A stretch of DNA of 64,000 nucleotides from JAENVT01 sp963805445 (GCA_963805445.1 CAWDUI010000038.1:310001-374000), one strand, 5' to 3'. Counted from the stretch's first letter, positions 9,444-22,514 are shown. The notes: a model not told the origin generated them from the sequence alone. Numbers and translations are program-made.

Positions 9444-10879
9444 TGGCAATCCGCCGGCTGGTCGTCGGCTTGATGGTGCTGGCAACCATCGTCGGCGTGA
9501 TCGCCTTGCAACGTTCGCGGCCGCTCCAGGGCGCGTCGGCCCAGTTCTCGCGACTTGGCAACGCGACCATGCCGTTCGTCCCGAAGGGCGACTTCATCAC
9601 CTCCGCGTGGTTCTGCGCCGGTGTTCCCGTCGGCGGGCCGCAGTTGGGTGGCATCGCGATCGTCGTCAACCCGTCTGAAGTAGCCCTCACCGGCAAGCTG
9701 ACAGCGTTCACCGACGCCGCTGGTGTTGCCGCCGCGGACGTGCCGTTCGAGGTGGCGGCGCGCACCACCAAGGAGTTCGATCTCGGTCAGTTGCAGACGC
9801 AGGGCTCGTTCGTGTCGGCAATGGTCGAGATCTACGGAGGCGGGGGATACGTCGAGCAACGCGCGGACAGCCCGTCGGGCAGTGCCGTGTCGCCGTGTTC
9901 CAACTCGACGTCCTCGACGTGGTACTTCGCCGACGGATACACGATCGAGGGCAGCAAGGAGCAGCTGGTCGTCACCAACCCGTTCCCCTCCGACGCGATC
10001 ATCAGCATCAGAGAAGCCACGAGCACCGAGAGCCGGCAGCCGGCCATCCTCCAGAGCTTGCTCGTGCGCGCCAACTCGGTGCTCGTCGTCAGCCAGGATC
10101 TCCTCGCCAAGCGCGAGTTGGTGCTGGCCATCACCGTGAGCAGCACTCGGGGCCGGGTCGTGGTCGGGCGGGCTCAGGAGTACCTGGCGTCGGTCGGCCG
10201 GGCGGGCTTCACCATGACACTCGGCGCGCCGTCGCTCGGCGACCAGTTCTACTTTGCCGACGGCGAGGTGGCCGCGAACGTCATCGAGCGCTACAGCATC
10301 TACAACGGCTCCGACACCGAGGCGGTCGTCAACGTGGCGTTCCTCGGTCTCGACCCGGCTGCGGGATTCGTCAATCCCGAACCGCTGACGGTGCCTGCCG
10401 GCAAGGTCGTGTCATTGATCGCCGGCGACGTCGGTGTGCCCGCCGGCAGACACGGCGCGGTGTTCTCCACCGAGACGACCGGATCGATCCTGGTCGAGCG
10501 GGCGATCACGCGCCAGACCGGCGACACCGTGGCGACGACGGTCGTCATGGGGTCACCGCCGTCGTTCGCCTCCACCCGTTGGAGCATGGCGATCGGCACC
10601 TCGTTGGCCGTACCCGACGTGTTGGTCGTGCTGAACGCAACCGGCTCGCCCGCCACCGTCACCGTGAAGACACTCGGTGCCGGCGGCGAGGTGCCGGTAC
10701 CTGGCATGGAGACGATCGAGCTCCCCGCCGGTGGCGTGATCACGATCGGGGTGTCGGATGCCACCGCGCTCGGTCATCCGCTGGTCGTCGAGTCGACACA
10801 GCGGATCTTCGTCGAGCGGCTGCTGCCACGCGATCCCGACCTCCGCGGTCGGTCCGGCTCGTTCGCTCTGCCAGGCTGA
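9440..10879 (+). CDS. DUF5719 family secreted or membrane-anchored protein
   Basis: A 479-residue protein with an N-terminal hydrophobic segment (residues 5-23, RRLVVGLMVLATIVGVIAL) that is a signal peptide or anchor, followed by an exported beta-rich region with repeated modules resembling SSTWYFADGYTIEG and GDQFYFADGEV. This W/Y-F-A-D-G pattern is characteristic of DUF5719. Its start overlaps the end of the GT2 membrane gene, and the thioredoxin-like gene follows five bases later, so the three are probably one operon. Two cysteines could form a disulphide. The family has no assigned biochemical role. Linkage to a membrane glycosyltransferase across actinobacteria suggests an envelope-glycan function. 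Confidence 0.8.
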   Translation: MMAIRRLVVGLMVLATIVGVIALQRSRPLQGASAQFSRLGNATMPFVPKGDFITSAWFCAGVPVGGPQLGGIAIVVNPSEVALTGKLTAFTDAAGVAAADVPFEVAARTTKEFDLGQLQTQGSFVSAMVEIYGGGGYVEQRADSPSGSAVSPCSNSTSSTWYFADGYTIEGSKEQLVVTNPFPSDAIISIREATSTESRQPAILQSLLVRANSVLVVSQDLLAKRELVLAITVSSTRGRVVVGRAQEYLASVGRAGFTMTLGAPSLGDQFYFADGEVAANVIERYSIYNGSDTEAVVNVAFLGLDPAAGFVNPEPLTVPAGKVVSLIAGDVGVPAGRHGAVFSTETTGSILVERAITRQTGDTVATTVVMGSPPSFASTRWSMAIGTSLAVPDVLVVLNATGSPATVTVKTLGAGGEVPVPGMETIELPAGGVITIGVSDATALGHPLVVESTQRIFVERLLPRDPDLRGRSGSFALPG

Positions 10880-10883
10880 CGTC

Positions 10884-11338
10884 GTGACGCAGGTCATCAT
10901 CGCCGGGGGAGTGCTGATCGTCGCCTTGATCGTCGGCGCCGTCCTGCGCGGCAGGGCGGTCGTCGACGCCCCGACCCAGCCGGTGTTCTCGGCGCCGGCA
11001 CAGATCGACCGCGCCGACTTTGCCGAAGCACGCGCTCCGTGGCTCGTTGCGGTGTTCTCGTCGGCGACGTGCGGCGCGTGCTCCGATGTCGTGCGCAAGG
11101 CCAAGGTGCTGGCATGCGCCGAGGTCGATGTCGCCGAGGTCGAGTACTCGACCTCAGCCGCGTTGCACCGCAAGTACCACGTCGAAGCAGTGCCGATCGT
11201 CGTCGTGGCCGATCAGGCCGGGGTCGTGCGGGTCAACTTCGTCGGCCCGATCTCGGCGACCGATCTGTGGGCCGCAGTCGCCGAGGCTCGGCACCCGGGC
11301 TCGAGCCCGGAGCCCGAACTCGGTCGGCAGCCGGATAT

Positions 11339-11342
<4 letters not shown>
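10884..11342 (+). CDS. Membrane-anchored thioredoxin-like protein
   Basis: A 152-residue protein with one N-terminal helix (residues 3-22) and a thioredoxin fold outside or inside the membrane. The redox motif is CGAC (FSSATCGACSDVV) and the cis-proline segment is EAVPIVVVAD, both at the positions expected for thioredoxins. The substrate is unknown, but DUF5719, encoded just upstream, contains cysteines and is a candidate partner. The GTG start at 10884 follows the DUF5719 stop by five bases. The TAG stop at 11340-11342 is part of a CTAG palindrome that also supplies the stop of the convergent ftsH gene. Confidence 0.8.
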
Positions 11343-13330
<1,988 letters not shown>

Positions 13331-13342
13331 GTCGATATGCTA
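13331..13342 (-). promoter_or_regulatory. -10 element of ftsH, leaderless
   Basis: On the minus strand TAGCAT (13342-13337) is followed by six bases and then the ftsH ATG. No convincing -35 hexamer is seen and there is no Shine-Dalgarno sequence. Confidence 0.5.
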
Positions 13343-13404
13343 CGGGGCTTCGGGGCAATTGGTTCTGCGGGGGATGCATCCACCACACGCTCGGAAGTGG
13401 CGCG

Positions 13405-13416
13405 TATCTTGACCAC
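13405..13416 (+). promoter_or_regulatory. -10 element of the DUF3499 gene, leaderless
   Basis: TATCTT (13405-13410) is followed by GACCAC and the ATG at 13417. The same six-base spacing is seen at several other starts in this window. No clear -35 hexamer is visible. Confidence 0.5.
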
Positions 13417-13653
13417 ATGAATCGGCAATGTTCGCGATCCGGGTGCGCGCAGGCTGCGTCGTCGACCCTCTCGTACCAGTACGGCCGGGCGATCGTCTGG
13501 CTCGACGATCTCACACCCAGCCGCGACCCCCACGACTACGACCTGTGCGAGCGCCACACCGCACGACTGTCGGTGCCGAACGGTTGGAGGCTGGAAGACC
13601 GACGCAGCAGGCGCGTGCTGGTTTTCTCGGCGACATCCCGACTCGCCGGCTGA
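13417..13653 (+). CDS. DUF3499 family small protein
   Basis: A 78-residue protein whose sequence follows the DUF3499 pattern: CSRSGCAQAASSTLSYQYG near the N-terminus and PHDYDLCERHTARL plus PNGW in the middle. Two N-terminal cysteines with a later C-x2-H arrangement could bind zinc, which is an inference. The family is restricted to actinobacteria and sits close to the phosphomannomutase gene there, as here. No function has been assigned. The ATG at 13417 is supported by the adjacent -10 hexamer and by family length. An in-frame upstream extension overlaps ftsH in antisense and is rejected. Confidence 0.88.
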   Translation: MNRQCSRSGCAQAASSTLSYQYGRAIVWLDDLTPSRDPHDYDLCERHTARLSVPNGWRLEDRRSRRVLVFSATSRLAG

Positions 13654-13690
13654 ATCCGTCGCGTCCGGTGCGCCGGTAATCTGTCGGCTC

Positions 13691-14449
13691 ATGCCCGGCG
13701 CCCAGGTCTCCCCGACGCGAGTCGATCCCGACCGGGCGGGTATCGAACTCCCTCAGGCCGCGGTCGTCTGGCTCGTCACGTGGATCATCGGGAACGTGGT
13801 CGGAGCGACCGTGGTTTCGGCGACGGGCTACGGGTCGGCGACCGACGCGCCGGTGTGGGTGACGATGGTGCTGGCTGCCGGGCTGTGGGTGCCGATGCTG
13901 GTCGGGCTGTGGCTGCTGAGCAACCGCTTCGGTCGTGTCAGCCGCGGCCGCGGACAGTTCGCCGACCAGTACGGGTTGCGGTTCAAGGTCGTCGACTTGA
14001 TCGGCGTGCCGATCGGGGTGTTGTCGCAACTCGTCGTGCTGCGGTTGGTCTACTGGCCGCTCGAGCGCGGCTGGCCCGAGACGTTCAGCCGATCACGAGT
14101 CGAACGGAACGCTCGCGACCTGTACGACCGGGCCCACGGCGGCTGGCTCGTCGGCCTCGTCGTCGTGGTCGTGATCGGCGCACCGTTCGTCGAGGAGTTG
14201 ATGTACCGAGGCCTGCTGCAGGGCGCCGCGGTGCGCCGCCTCAACGATGCCGTTGCCGTGGCGGTCGTTGCGGCCTTCTTCGCACTGATCCACTTCCGCT
14301 GGGTCGAGCTCCCCGGGCTGTTCGTGTTCGGCTTGATCCTCGGCACGTGCGCGCTGCGCACCGGCCGGCTGGGAATGGGCATTGCCGCCCACATGGCCTT
14401 CAACGCAACCGGTCTGCTGCTCGTGGCCTGGTCGTGGACCGCGGGGTGA
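13691..14449 (+). CDS. CPBP family intramembrane metalloprotease
   Basis: A 252-residue polytopic protein of the CAAX protease/bacteriocin-processing (ABI) family. The conserved residues are visible: EELMYRG (the EExxxR motif, about residue 175), the second motif around HFRWVELPGLFVFG and the last around HMAFNATG. These provide the glutamates and histidines expected at a membrane-embedded active site. Members cleave prenylated proteins or regulate other membrane proteins in known cases. The bacterial substrate here is unknown. A TAATCT hexamer lies eight bases before the ATG at 13691. It is followed after 28 bases by a large membrane protein gene. Confidence 0.88.
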   Translation: MPGAQVSPTRVDPDRAGIELPQAAVVWLVTWIIGNVVGATVVSATGYGSATDAPVWVTMVLAAGLWVPMLVGLWLLSNRFGRVSRGRGQFADQYGLRFKVVDLIGVPIGVLSQLVVLRLVYWPLERGWPETFSRSRVERNARDLYDRAHGGWLVGLVVVVVIGAPFVEELMYRGLLQGAAVRRLNDAVAVAVVAAFFALIHFRWVELPGLFVFGLILGTCALRTGRLGMGIAAHMAFNATGLLLVAWSWTAG

Positions 14450-14477
14450 CGCTGCATGATCGGTTGCGAGTGAAACA

Positions 14478-17183
14478 ATGGCGCCCGACATGACCGAGCT
14501 GATCGATGACCCGATCGTCGCCGAGGAGCCCCTGCCGCCGACGACGCCGCGCCTCACGCTGCCCAAGCGACCATTGCTCGACCGAATCGGGTCGCGCATC
14601 GTGCGGCGGCCGCGGTACTGGCTCGACGCGCCGTGGACCAACGAGCGAATCGCCCGGTACCTGACGGCGCTGATCGTGGTGGGCGGTTCGACCTTTGCGG
14701 TCCTCAAGGTCGTGCACCTCAACTTGGTGTTCGAGAACAACACACCGACCGGTGGAGACATGGGCGCGCACGTCATGGCGCCGGCCTACCTCCGCGATCA
14801 TCTGCTCCCGCACTGGCAGCTCAGCGGGTGGAGCAACTACTGGTACGACGGCTTCCCCCTCTACCGCTTCTACATGGTCGTTCCGGCCTTGATGATCATC
14901 GCCCTCAACGTCGTGTTCCCGTATGGGGTCGCGTTCAAGTTGGTGGCCATCCTCGGTCTGGTCACGTTGCCCGTGTGCTGTTGGGCGTTCGGCCGTCTCG
15001 CCCGCTTCCGGTACCCCATGCCCGAACTGATGGCGCTGGCCGCGACCATCTTCTTGTTCGACGAGAGCTTCTCGATCTACGGCGGCAACGTCAAGAGCAC
15101 GATGGCCGGGGAGTTCTCGTTCTCGATCGCACTGTCGTTCGCGATCCTCGGCCTCGGGGTGTTCGCACGGGGGATGGAGACCGGCAAGTTCCGCAGCTGG
15201 GCGGCCATCCTGATCGCCCTTGCCATGCTGTGCCACGGCATCGTGCTGATCTTCGTGGTGCTCGGCGCGGTCCTCCTGTGGGCGGTCTGGATGGACCGCA
15301 CGCGATTCATCTACGGGTTCACCGTGCTCGCCGGCGCGGTGCTGCTCAGCGCGTTCTGGGTGGTGCCCTTCCTCGCCAACCACGCGTACATGACCGACAT
15401 GAAGTACCACGGCCGTCCCGACGGGGCCTCCGATTCGTACTGGGACATGTTCTTTCCCTGGACGACCTTCCTCGACATCGTGGTCACCGGCTTGGCGATC
15501 TTCGGCTTCGTCGCGTCCGTGATCCGGCGTCACCTGGCTGGCGCCTGGCTCGGCATCTGCTGCCTGGCACTGACCGCGTTCGTGTTCCTGGCCAAGAACT
15601 CGCTTCCTGTCATCGGCCTGCTGTGGAACCCCCGATTGCTGCCCTTCCTCTACCTGCTGCGACTGATGCTGATGATGGTCGGCATCGTGGAACTCGTCGA
15701 GGTCATCGTGCGCGGCAGCCGGGCCCGCCGCCATCGCGGCAGCATGTGGAAGGTCGGTCTGGCGACGGCCTCCGTCGTCAGCGTGGTCGTGCTGGTCATG
15801 GAGCTGTTCTTGTTCCAACAGGTGCCAGGGGGTCGCACGATCACCCAGCACGGCAAGTCGGTCTACGCGTGGGGCATCGGCGACTGGAACCCGATCACGC
15901 TGTCACCGACGGCCAAGGACGCGCAGAGCGACGGGTGGACGCGCTACAACTTCATGGGATACGAGGGCCGCGATGCGTACGGCGAGTACAAGGCCCTGAT
16001 CGATCAGATGAAGACGCTCGGCGCCGACAGCCAACACGGCTGCGGGCGAGCGATGTGGGAGAACAACGGCGACAACGGCCAGTACGGCACGACCATGGCC
16101 CTGATGCTGCTCCCGCACTGGACCGATGGCTGCATCGCCAGCATGGAGGGTTTGTTCTTCGAGGCCAGCGGCACGACGCCGTACCACTTCGTCACAGCGG
16201 CGGCGATCAGCAGCAACAGCTCGAACCCGGTGCGCGAGCTGCGCTACGACGACAACGACGACTCCAAGGGAGTGCCGTACCTGCAGACGCTGGGCGTCAA
16301 GTACCTGATGGTCTTCACCGAGAAGGCGAAGGCCCAAGCCGAGAAGCGACCCGAGCTGACCAAGCTGGCCTCGGTCGGGCCGTGGAACATCTACCAGGTC
16401 GCCGACAGCGATCTCGTCGTGCCTCTGGCCGTCCAACCGGTCGTGGTCAACCATCGCGGCGGCGACCAGCGCGAACGCAACCTCGAGATGGGGATGAGCT
16501 GGTTCCAACATCGCGACGAGTGGGCAGCAATACCCGCCGACGACGGCCCGGCCGACTGGCAACGAATCGACGTGCAGGTCGACGCAACGCGCAGCGACGG
16601 GCTGGCTCCGGGTTCCTCGGGTCGCAAGATCGACATCGTCCAACCGGCCGAGCCGATCGTCGCCAAGCCACTCCCTGCGGTGACGGTCAGCAACGTGCAA
16701 CTCGGCGATCAGGACCTCAGCTTCACCGTCGACCAGATCAATGTGCCGGTGCTGGTCAAGATCAGCTACTTCCCGAACTGGCACGCCAGCGGTGCGAAGG
16801 GTCCGTACCGCATCGCCCCCAACCTGATGGTCGTGGTGCCGACGTCGACCAACGTGCACCTCACCTACCAGCGGTCGAACCTCGACTACTTCGCATACCT
16901 GCTGACGTTCCTCGGCATCGGTCTGTTGATCTTCATGAGGATCCGCGGCGACGTTCGACACGCCAACACGCATCCCTTCGGGAGCGAATCGGATCCCGAC
17001 GAGTTCCAATGGGACGACTGGGAGACCCCCGACGACACGATGTTGATCGACCCGACGCCATCGCAGATGTGGGGTGGCGATCCGGACGATCCGCTCGAAT
17101 CAGATCTTGATGCGGAGCCGCTGGTCTGGGCGTCGCCGACCGAACCCCCGGCCGACTTGGCCCCACCGGGCGCTAACCTCTAG
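14478..17183 (+). CDS. Large GT-C-like integral membrane protein
   Basis: A 901-residue protein with a short charged cytoplasmic N-terminus, about ten to twelve membrane helices between residues 55 and 440, a long extracytoplasmic domain (about 445-800), one helix near 815 (YLLTFLGIGLLIFMRI) and an acidic C-terminal tail. TPTGGDMGAH early after the first helix resembles the acidic catalytic loop of GT-C glycosyltransferases that use polyprenyl-phosphate sugars. The extracytoplasmic domain resembles the PTPS-related/YfhO-like membrane families (ISYFPNWHASGA). The gene precedes phosphomannomutase by five bases, which supports a role in mannose-related envelope glycans. The start may be ATG 14478 or ATG 14490. 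The assignment is by topology and motif only. Confidence 0.7.
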   Translation: MAPDMTELIDDPIVAEEPLPPTTPRLTLPKRPLLDRIGSRIVRRPRYWLDAPWTNERIARYLTALIVVGGSTFAVLKVVHLNLVFENNTPTGGDMGAHVMAPAYLRDHLLPHWQLSGWSNYWYDGFPLYRFYMVVPALMIIALNVVFPYGVAFKLVAILGLVTLPVCCWAFGRLARFRYPMPELMALAATIFLFDESFSIYGGNVKSTMAGEFSFSIALSFAILGLGVFARGMETGKFRSWAAILIALAMLCHGIVLIFVVLGAVLLWAVWMDRTRFIYGFTVLAGAVLLSAFWVVPFLANHAYMTDMKYHGRPDGASDSYWDMFFPWTTFLDIVVTGLAIFGFVASVIRRHLAGAWLGICCLALTAFVFLAKNSLPVIGLLWNPRLLPFLYLLRLMLMMVGIVELVEVIVRGSRARRHRGSMWKVGLATASVVSVVVLVMELFLFQQVPGGRTITQHGKSVYAWGIGDWNPITLSPTAKDAQSDGWTRYNFMGYEGRDAYGEYKALIDQMKTLGADSQHGCGRAMWENNGDNGQYGTTMALMLLPHWTDGCIASMEGLFFEASGTTPYHFVTAAAISSNSSNPVRELRYDDNDDSKGVPYLQTLGVKYLMVFTEKAKAQAEKRPELTKLASVGPWNIYQVADSDLVVPLAVQPVVVNHRGGDQRERNLEMGMSWFQHRDEWAAIPADDGPADWQRIDVQVDATRSDGLAPGSSGRKIDIVQPAEPIVAKPLPAVTVSNVQLGDQDLSFTVDQINVPVLVKISYFPNWHASGAKGPYRIAPNLMVVVPTSTNVHLTYQRSNLDYFAYLLTFLGIGLLIFMRIRGDVRHANTHPFGSESDPDEFQWDDWETPDDTMLIDPTPSQMWGGDPDDPLESDLDAEPLVWASPTEPPADLAPPGANL

Positions 17184-17188
17184 GCCCC

Positions 17189-18559
17189 ATGTCCTCGACC
17201 GACCCCTTGGTGCTCGACACCATCGTCAAAGCGTACGATGTGCGTGGCACCGTCCCCGATCAGCTCAACACCGACGTCGCCCATGCGCTCGGTGTCGGCT
17301 TCGCCCGATTCGCCAACGCCCCTCGAGTGCTGGTCGGTCGCGACATGCGCCCGTCGGGCCCCGAGCTCGTCGAGGCCTTCGTTCGGGGAGTTCTCGAGCA
17401 GGGCGTCGACGTGATCGACCTCGGGCTGGCCTCGACCGACCTCGTCTACTTCGCGGCCGGCACCCTCGATGCGCCCGGCGCGATGTTCACCGCCTCGCAC
17501 AACCCCGCCCAGTACAACGGAGTGAAGTTCTGCCTCAGCGGCGCCCGCGCCGTCGGGCAAGACACGGGGCTCGCCGAGATCAAGGCCACCGCCGCCGACG
17601 TCCTCGCCGGCCACGGCCCGGCACCTGCGGCGCGGTCCGGGTCGTTGACCAGTCGCGACCTGCTGAGTGCGTTCGCCGACCATGTGGTGTCGTTCATCGA
17701 CACGACCTCGATCCATCCGATCCGCGTCGTGGCCGACACTGCCAACGGCATGGGCGGTCTCGTGGTTCCGGCCGTGTTCGAGCGTCTGCCCATGATCACC
17801 TTGGAAGTGATGTACGGCGAACTCGACGGGACCTTTCCGAACCACCCGGCCGACCCGCTGCAACCGGCCAACCAGCGAGACCTGCAAGCACGTGTGGTGT
17901 CCGGGGGCTTCGACGTCGGACTGGCGTTCGACGGTGACGCTGACCGTGTGTTCGTGGTCGACGAGACCGGTCGCGGGCTCAGCGGATCGACGACGACGGC
18001 CTTGCTTGCGGCGGCGATGTTGCGCACACATCCCGGCGCCACCGTCCTGCACAACCTGATCTGCTCCAAGGTGGTGCCGGAGGTGATCCGCGAAAGCGGG
18101 GGCGTTCCGGTGCGCACCAAGGTCGGGCACTCGTTCATCAAAGAGATCATGGCCGAGACCGGCGCGGTGTTCGGCGGCGAGCACTCGGCGCACTACTACT
18201 TCCGCGACAACTTCGGTGCGGACTCCGGCCTCATTGCGTCGATGCTCGTGCTCGCCGAGATCAGCCGCGCCGACACGGTGCTGTCCGTCGTGCGCAAGCC
18301 GTTCGAGCGCTACTCGTCGAGCGGTGAGATCAACACCCAGGTCGATGATCCGGCGGCGGTCATGGCCCGTGTCGCCGCAGAGTTCAGCACCGATCAACAG
18401 GATCGTCTCGATGGCCTCACCGTCGACTGCGGGTCGTGGTGGTTCAACCTGCGCCCGTCGAACACCGAGCCGTTGCTGCGCCTCAACCTCGAAGCGGCCA
18501 CTCGCGACGACTGCGACCAACGCGTGGCCGAGGTTCTGGCCCTCGTGACGAGCGTGTGA
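17189..18559 (+). CDS. manB: Phosphomannomutase/phosphoglucomutase
   Basis: Interconverts mannose-6-phosphate and mannose-1-phosphate (and usually the glucose phosphates), feeding GDP-mannose synthesis. The 456-residue protein has the catalytic serine loop TASHNPAQYNG, the metal-binding loop DGDADRVFVVDE, the sugar-binding motif GGEHSAH and the phosphate-binding C-terminal motif RPSNTEPLLRLNLEA. All four canonical motifs of the alpha-D-phosphohexomutase family are intact. It follows the large membrane protein gene by five bases and precedes a Trm112-like gene by eight, as in other actinobacteria. Together with gmd at 3088 it links central sugar metabolism to surface glycans. Confidence 0.95.
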   Translation: MSSTDPLVLDTIVKAYDVRGTVPDQLNTDVAHALGVGFARFANAPRVLVGRDMRPSGPELVEAFVRGVLEQGVDVIDLGLASTDLVYFAAGTLDAPGAMFTASHNPAQYNGVKFCLSGARAVGQDTGLAEIKATAADVLAGHGPAPAARSGSLTSRDLLSAFADHVVSFIDTTSIHPIRVVADTANGMGGLVVPAVFERLPMITLEVMYGELDGTFPNHPADPLQPANQRDLQARVVSGGFDVGLAFDGDADRVFVVDETGRGLSGSTTTALLAAAMLRTHPGATVLHNLICSKVVPEVIRESGGVPVRTKVGHSFIKEIMAETGAVFGGEHSAHYYFRDNFGADSGLIASMLVLAEISRADTVLSVVRKPFERYSSSGEINTQVDDPAAVMARVAAEFSTDQQDRLDGLTVDCGSWWFNLRPSNTEPLLRLNLEAATRDDCDQRVAEVLALVTSV

Positions 18560-18567
18560 CAGAATCG

Positions 18568-18810
18568 ATGACGATGGCGCTCGACCCACGACTCCTCGCT
18601 GTTCTCGCCTGCCCGCAGGACAAAGGCCCCCTGTACTACCTCGGCGACAGCGACGGTCTGTACAACCCACGGCTGCACCGCAAGTACGTCATCCGCGAGG
18701 GCATCCCGGTCATGCTGATCGATGAGGCCGTTGCCGTCGACGACGCCGAGCACGCGGCGATCATGACCCGTGTGAGCAGCGAAGGCCTGGCTCCGACATT
18801 CGCAGCGTGA
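18568..18810 (+). CDS. Trm112-like (UPF0434) small protein
   Basis: An 80-residue protein with the Trm112 pattern: LLAVLACPQDKGPL near the N-terminus, RKYVIREGIPVMLIDEA at residues ~40-56. The single CP motif lacks the second cysteine pair of zinc-binding Trm112, as in most bacterial UPF0434 proteins. Eukaryotic Trm112 activates methyltransferases. For bacterial members the partner is mostly unknown. The location directly after manB is conserved in actinobacteria, where it usually precedes the mannose-6-phosphate isomerase gene, which is missing here. ATG at 18568 or 18574 could be the start. Confidence 0.85.
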   Translation: MTMALDPRLLAVLACPQDKGPLYYLGDSDGLYNPRLHRKYVIREGIPVMLIDEAVAVDDAEHAAIMTRVSSEGLAPTFAA

Positions 18811-18850
18811 CCAGGGCATCAGGCTGCCCGCACACCGATCTGGAGGCACC

Positions 18851-20288
18851 GTGGGGTACGCTCACACCATGAAGTCACGACGTCACATCGCGCGGTTGAC
18901 GGCGGTGCTCGGGCTCGTCGGTGCGATCGTCGTCATCCCCACTGCGTCACAAGTCGTGAGCACCGTCCAGGCTGCAGCGTGCACGCTCTGCGAGGGTGGC
19001 GAGTTCCATCCGGTCACGCCGACACGCATCTACGACTCGCGGCCCGGTCTGGCCATCAACGAACCTGCCCCGGGCGCAAAGCCGTTGGGAGCACCGGAGC
19101 CGGCCACGTTCGACATCGGGCTGCTCGGCCTCGGTCCGATTCCGAAAGCGTCCAGCGACGTGCTTGCGGTCGTCGTCAACATCACCGTCACCGATGCAGG
19201 CGCCGGGGGCTATCTCGAGGCGTATGGCAAGGGTGCCCGCCCGGCGGTTCGCACCTCGATCATCAACTTCGGGCCAGGCGACACGGTTCCGAACTCCTCG
19301 ATCGTGCGACCGGGAGCCGATGGCGACCTCACGATCGGCCTGTTCGGTCAGAGCAAGACTGCCAACGTCATCGTCGACGTGTTCGGCTGGTTCTCGACGA
19401 GCAGCTACGTGCCCGCCGCCGGCACCACTGATCCCGGCGCCCGGCTGATCCCCACCACACCGTCGCGCGTTCTCGACACACGCCCAGGGGCGTTCAACGT
19501 CGGCCGCCCGTCAGGTACGCCGCTCTCCGCTCAGGAGACGATGACGCTCAAGATTCGAGGCGTCGACGGAATCAACCCGCCCATGCCCGCCGTCGTGCCT
19601 GACCTGCAAAGCGTCACCGGTGTCCTGCTGAACGTGGTCGGCATCACCGGGAACACCGCCACGCACCTGTCGGTGTTCCCTGACGATCTCGGCGGACAGG
19701 CACCAACCACGTCGAACCTCAACCTGGCGCCGAATGCGATCAAGGCCAATCTGGTGTTCGTGCCGGTCGGTACGGATGGCAAGGTCCGCATCTTCAACAA
19801 CGCCGGCTTCACCGACGTCGTCGCCGACGTGGTCGGCTACATGCAGACCGGTGCCGACGAGACCACACGTGCTGGGCGAGTCGTGCCGCTGTCGTCGCCG
19901 TACCGCACGTTCGACACCCGTGACCCGCAGTTCGGCGACGCACCGCTCGGTCCCGGCCAGGCCGAGGACTGGAGCTTCGCGGCCTTCGCCAGTTCAGTTG
20001 CCATCGGCTCCGACTCCGTGGGCAGCCAGCTCGCCGTGATCGGCAACCTCACATCCGCATCGCTGACGCGTCAGTACGTGTCGGTGTTCGTGCGGTCGTT
20101 CCTCACCGCGTACCCGGCGAAGGCCACTCGGCCGCTGTCGTCGAACCTCAACACGGTCGAGGGCCCGACGCCGATCCCCAACATGGCGATCTTGAAGTAC
20201 GGCACGGATGCAACCGTGACCATGTACAACCTCGCCGGGCATGGAGCACTACGTGTTCGACGCGTCCGCCGTCGTTCTCGCCGACTAG
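18851..20288 (+). CDS. Secreted protein with three RxxDTR-type repeats, frameshifted at the end
   Basis: An exported protein of about 478 residues. A signal peptide covers roughly residues 8-42, followed by a CTLC pair. Three homologous modules begin with PTRIYDSRPG (~57), PSRVLDTRPG (~203) and YRTFDTRDP (~350), each followed by a beta-rich domain ending in VxVDVxGW/Y-like segments (VIVDVFGWFS, DVVADVVGYM). A run GGG at 20237-20239 carries one extra G. Removing it replaces an implausible arginine-rich tail by EHYVFDASAVVLAD, ending at 20288. The GTG at 18851 is chosen because GGAGG (18842-18846) lies four bases before it. ATG at 18869 is the alternative. A related protein is encoded at 50114. 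Function is unknown; a cell-surface or matrix role is inferred. Confidence 0.82.
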
Positions 20289-20392
20289 ACTGCTCTGCAC
20301 CCCACGGGCTGAACTGAACGTTGCCAGCTGGCACCGGCCCGAACTACAACTTCGCACATCCCGTGCCTGTTCTACCTGTGGAGGAACCTTCC

Positions 20393-21859
<1,467 letters not shown>

Positions 21860-21863
21860 GAGC

Positions 21864-22514
21864 TCACTCCAAGGCAGGGCACGAGATCTCCGGTGCATCC
21901 GGAGATCTCGTGACTGGCTTGGGCATCTCCAGCGGCGGGATCAGCACGTGCACGAGCGGGCCGATCCCGACCACGAACGCCAGCGTGCCGATCCCGATGC
22001 GACCGCCGAGGGCGATGCCGCCGGCCATCACGACGGCCTCCAAGACGGTGCGGGTGACCAGGATCGAGTATCCACGTGCTGCCAGCCCGACCATCAGGCC
22101 GTCGCGCGGGCCGCTGCCGAGACCCGCGCCGATGTAGAGGCCCGAGCCGAAGGCGATCACGACCACAGCCCCGACGACGTAGGCCAGCCGGGGGATGAGG
22201 CGGTCGGTGGACGGCAGATGGTCGCCGATCAGGTTGACGACGAGGCCGACCTCGAGCGCGTTCAGGATGGTTCCCACGCCCGGGCGTTGTCGCAGCGGGA
22301 TCCACAACAACAGCAGCGCGAAGCCGGTGATCTCGATCACCCAGCCGAGGGCGATGCCGGTGTGGCGGGACACGCCCTGGTGAAAGACGTCCCACGGCGC
22401 CAGACCGAGGCGGGCCGTCACGAACATGCTGATGCCCAACCCGAAGCACGCCAACCCGGCCACGCAGCGGGCCAGCCGCTCTGCGGGACGATCGAGCTGG
22501 ACGCGATGCAACAC
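21864..22514 (-). CDS. YczE/YitT-type integral membrane protein
   Basis: A 216-residue protein with five to six membrane helices and the family segments GLGISMFVTARLGLAPWDVFHQGV and GSGPRDGLMVGL, typical of the YczE/YyaS family. In Bacillus a member influences surfactin synthesis, but no biochemical activity is established. The GTG start at 22514 is supported by TAGGGT six bases upstream. Its last codons (DAPEISCPALE) read through the hairpin that ends the convergent ahcY transcript, so terminator and coding sequence are superimposed. Confidence 0.8.
   Translation of the reverse strand: MLHRVQLDRPAERLARCVAGLACFGLGISMFVTARLGLAPWDVFHQGVSRHTGIALGWVIEITGFALLLLWIPLRQRPGVGTILNALEVGLVVNLIGDHLPSTDRLIPRLAYVVGAVVVIAFGSGLYIGAGLGSGPRDGLMVGLAARGYSILVTRTVLEAVVMAGGIALGGRIGIGTLAFVVGIGPLVHVLIPPLEMPKPVTRSPDAPEISCPALE
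21880..21912. terminator. Perfect 14-bp hairpin between ahcY and yczE, inside the yczE 3' end
   Basis: CACGAGATCTCCGG (21880-21893) and CCGGAGATCTCGTG (21899-21912) are exact inverted copies around the loop TGCAT. It starts 20 bases after the ahcY stop and lies within the final codons of the convergent gene. It has no T-run. Termination of ahcY is the natural role. It cannot end yczE before its own stop. Confidence 0.7.

Noticed and set aside
20289..20392. SAH riboswitch in the ahcY leader
   Set aside because: The leader lacks the conserved purine-rich core expected of SAH riboswitches and shows only an ordinary ribosome binding site.
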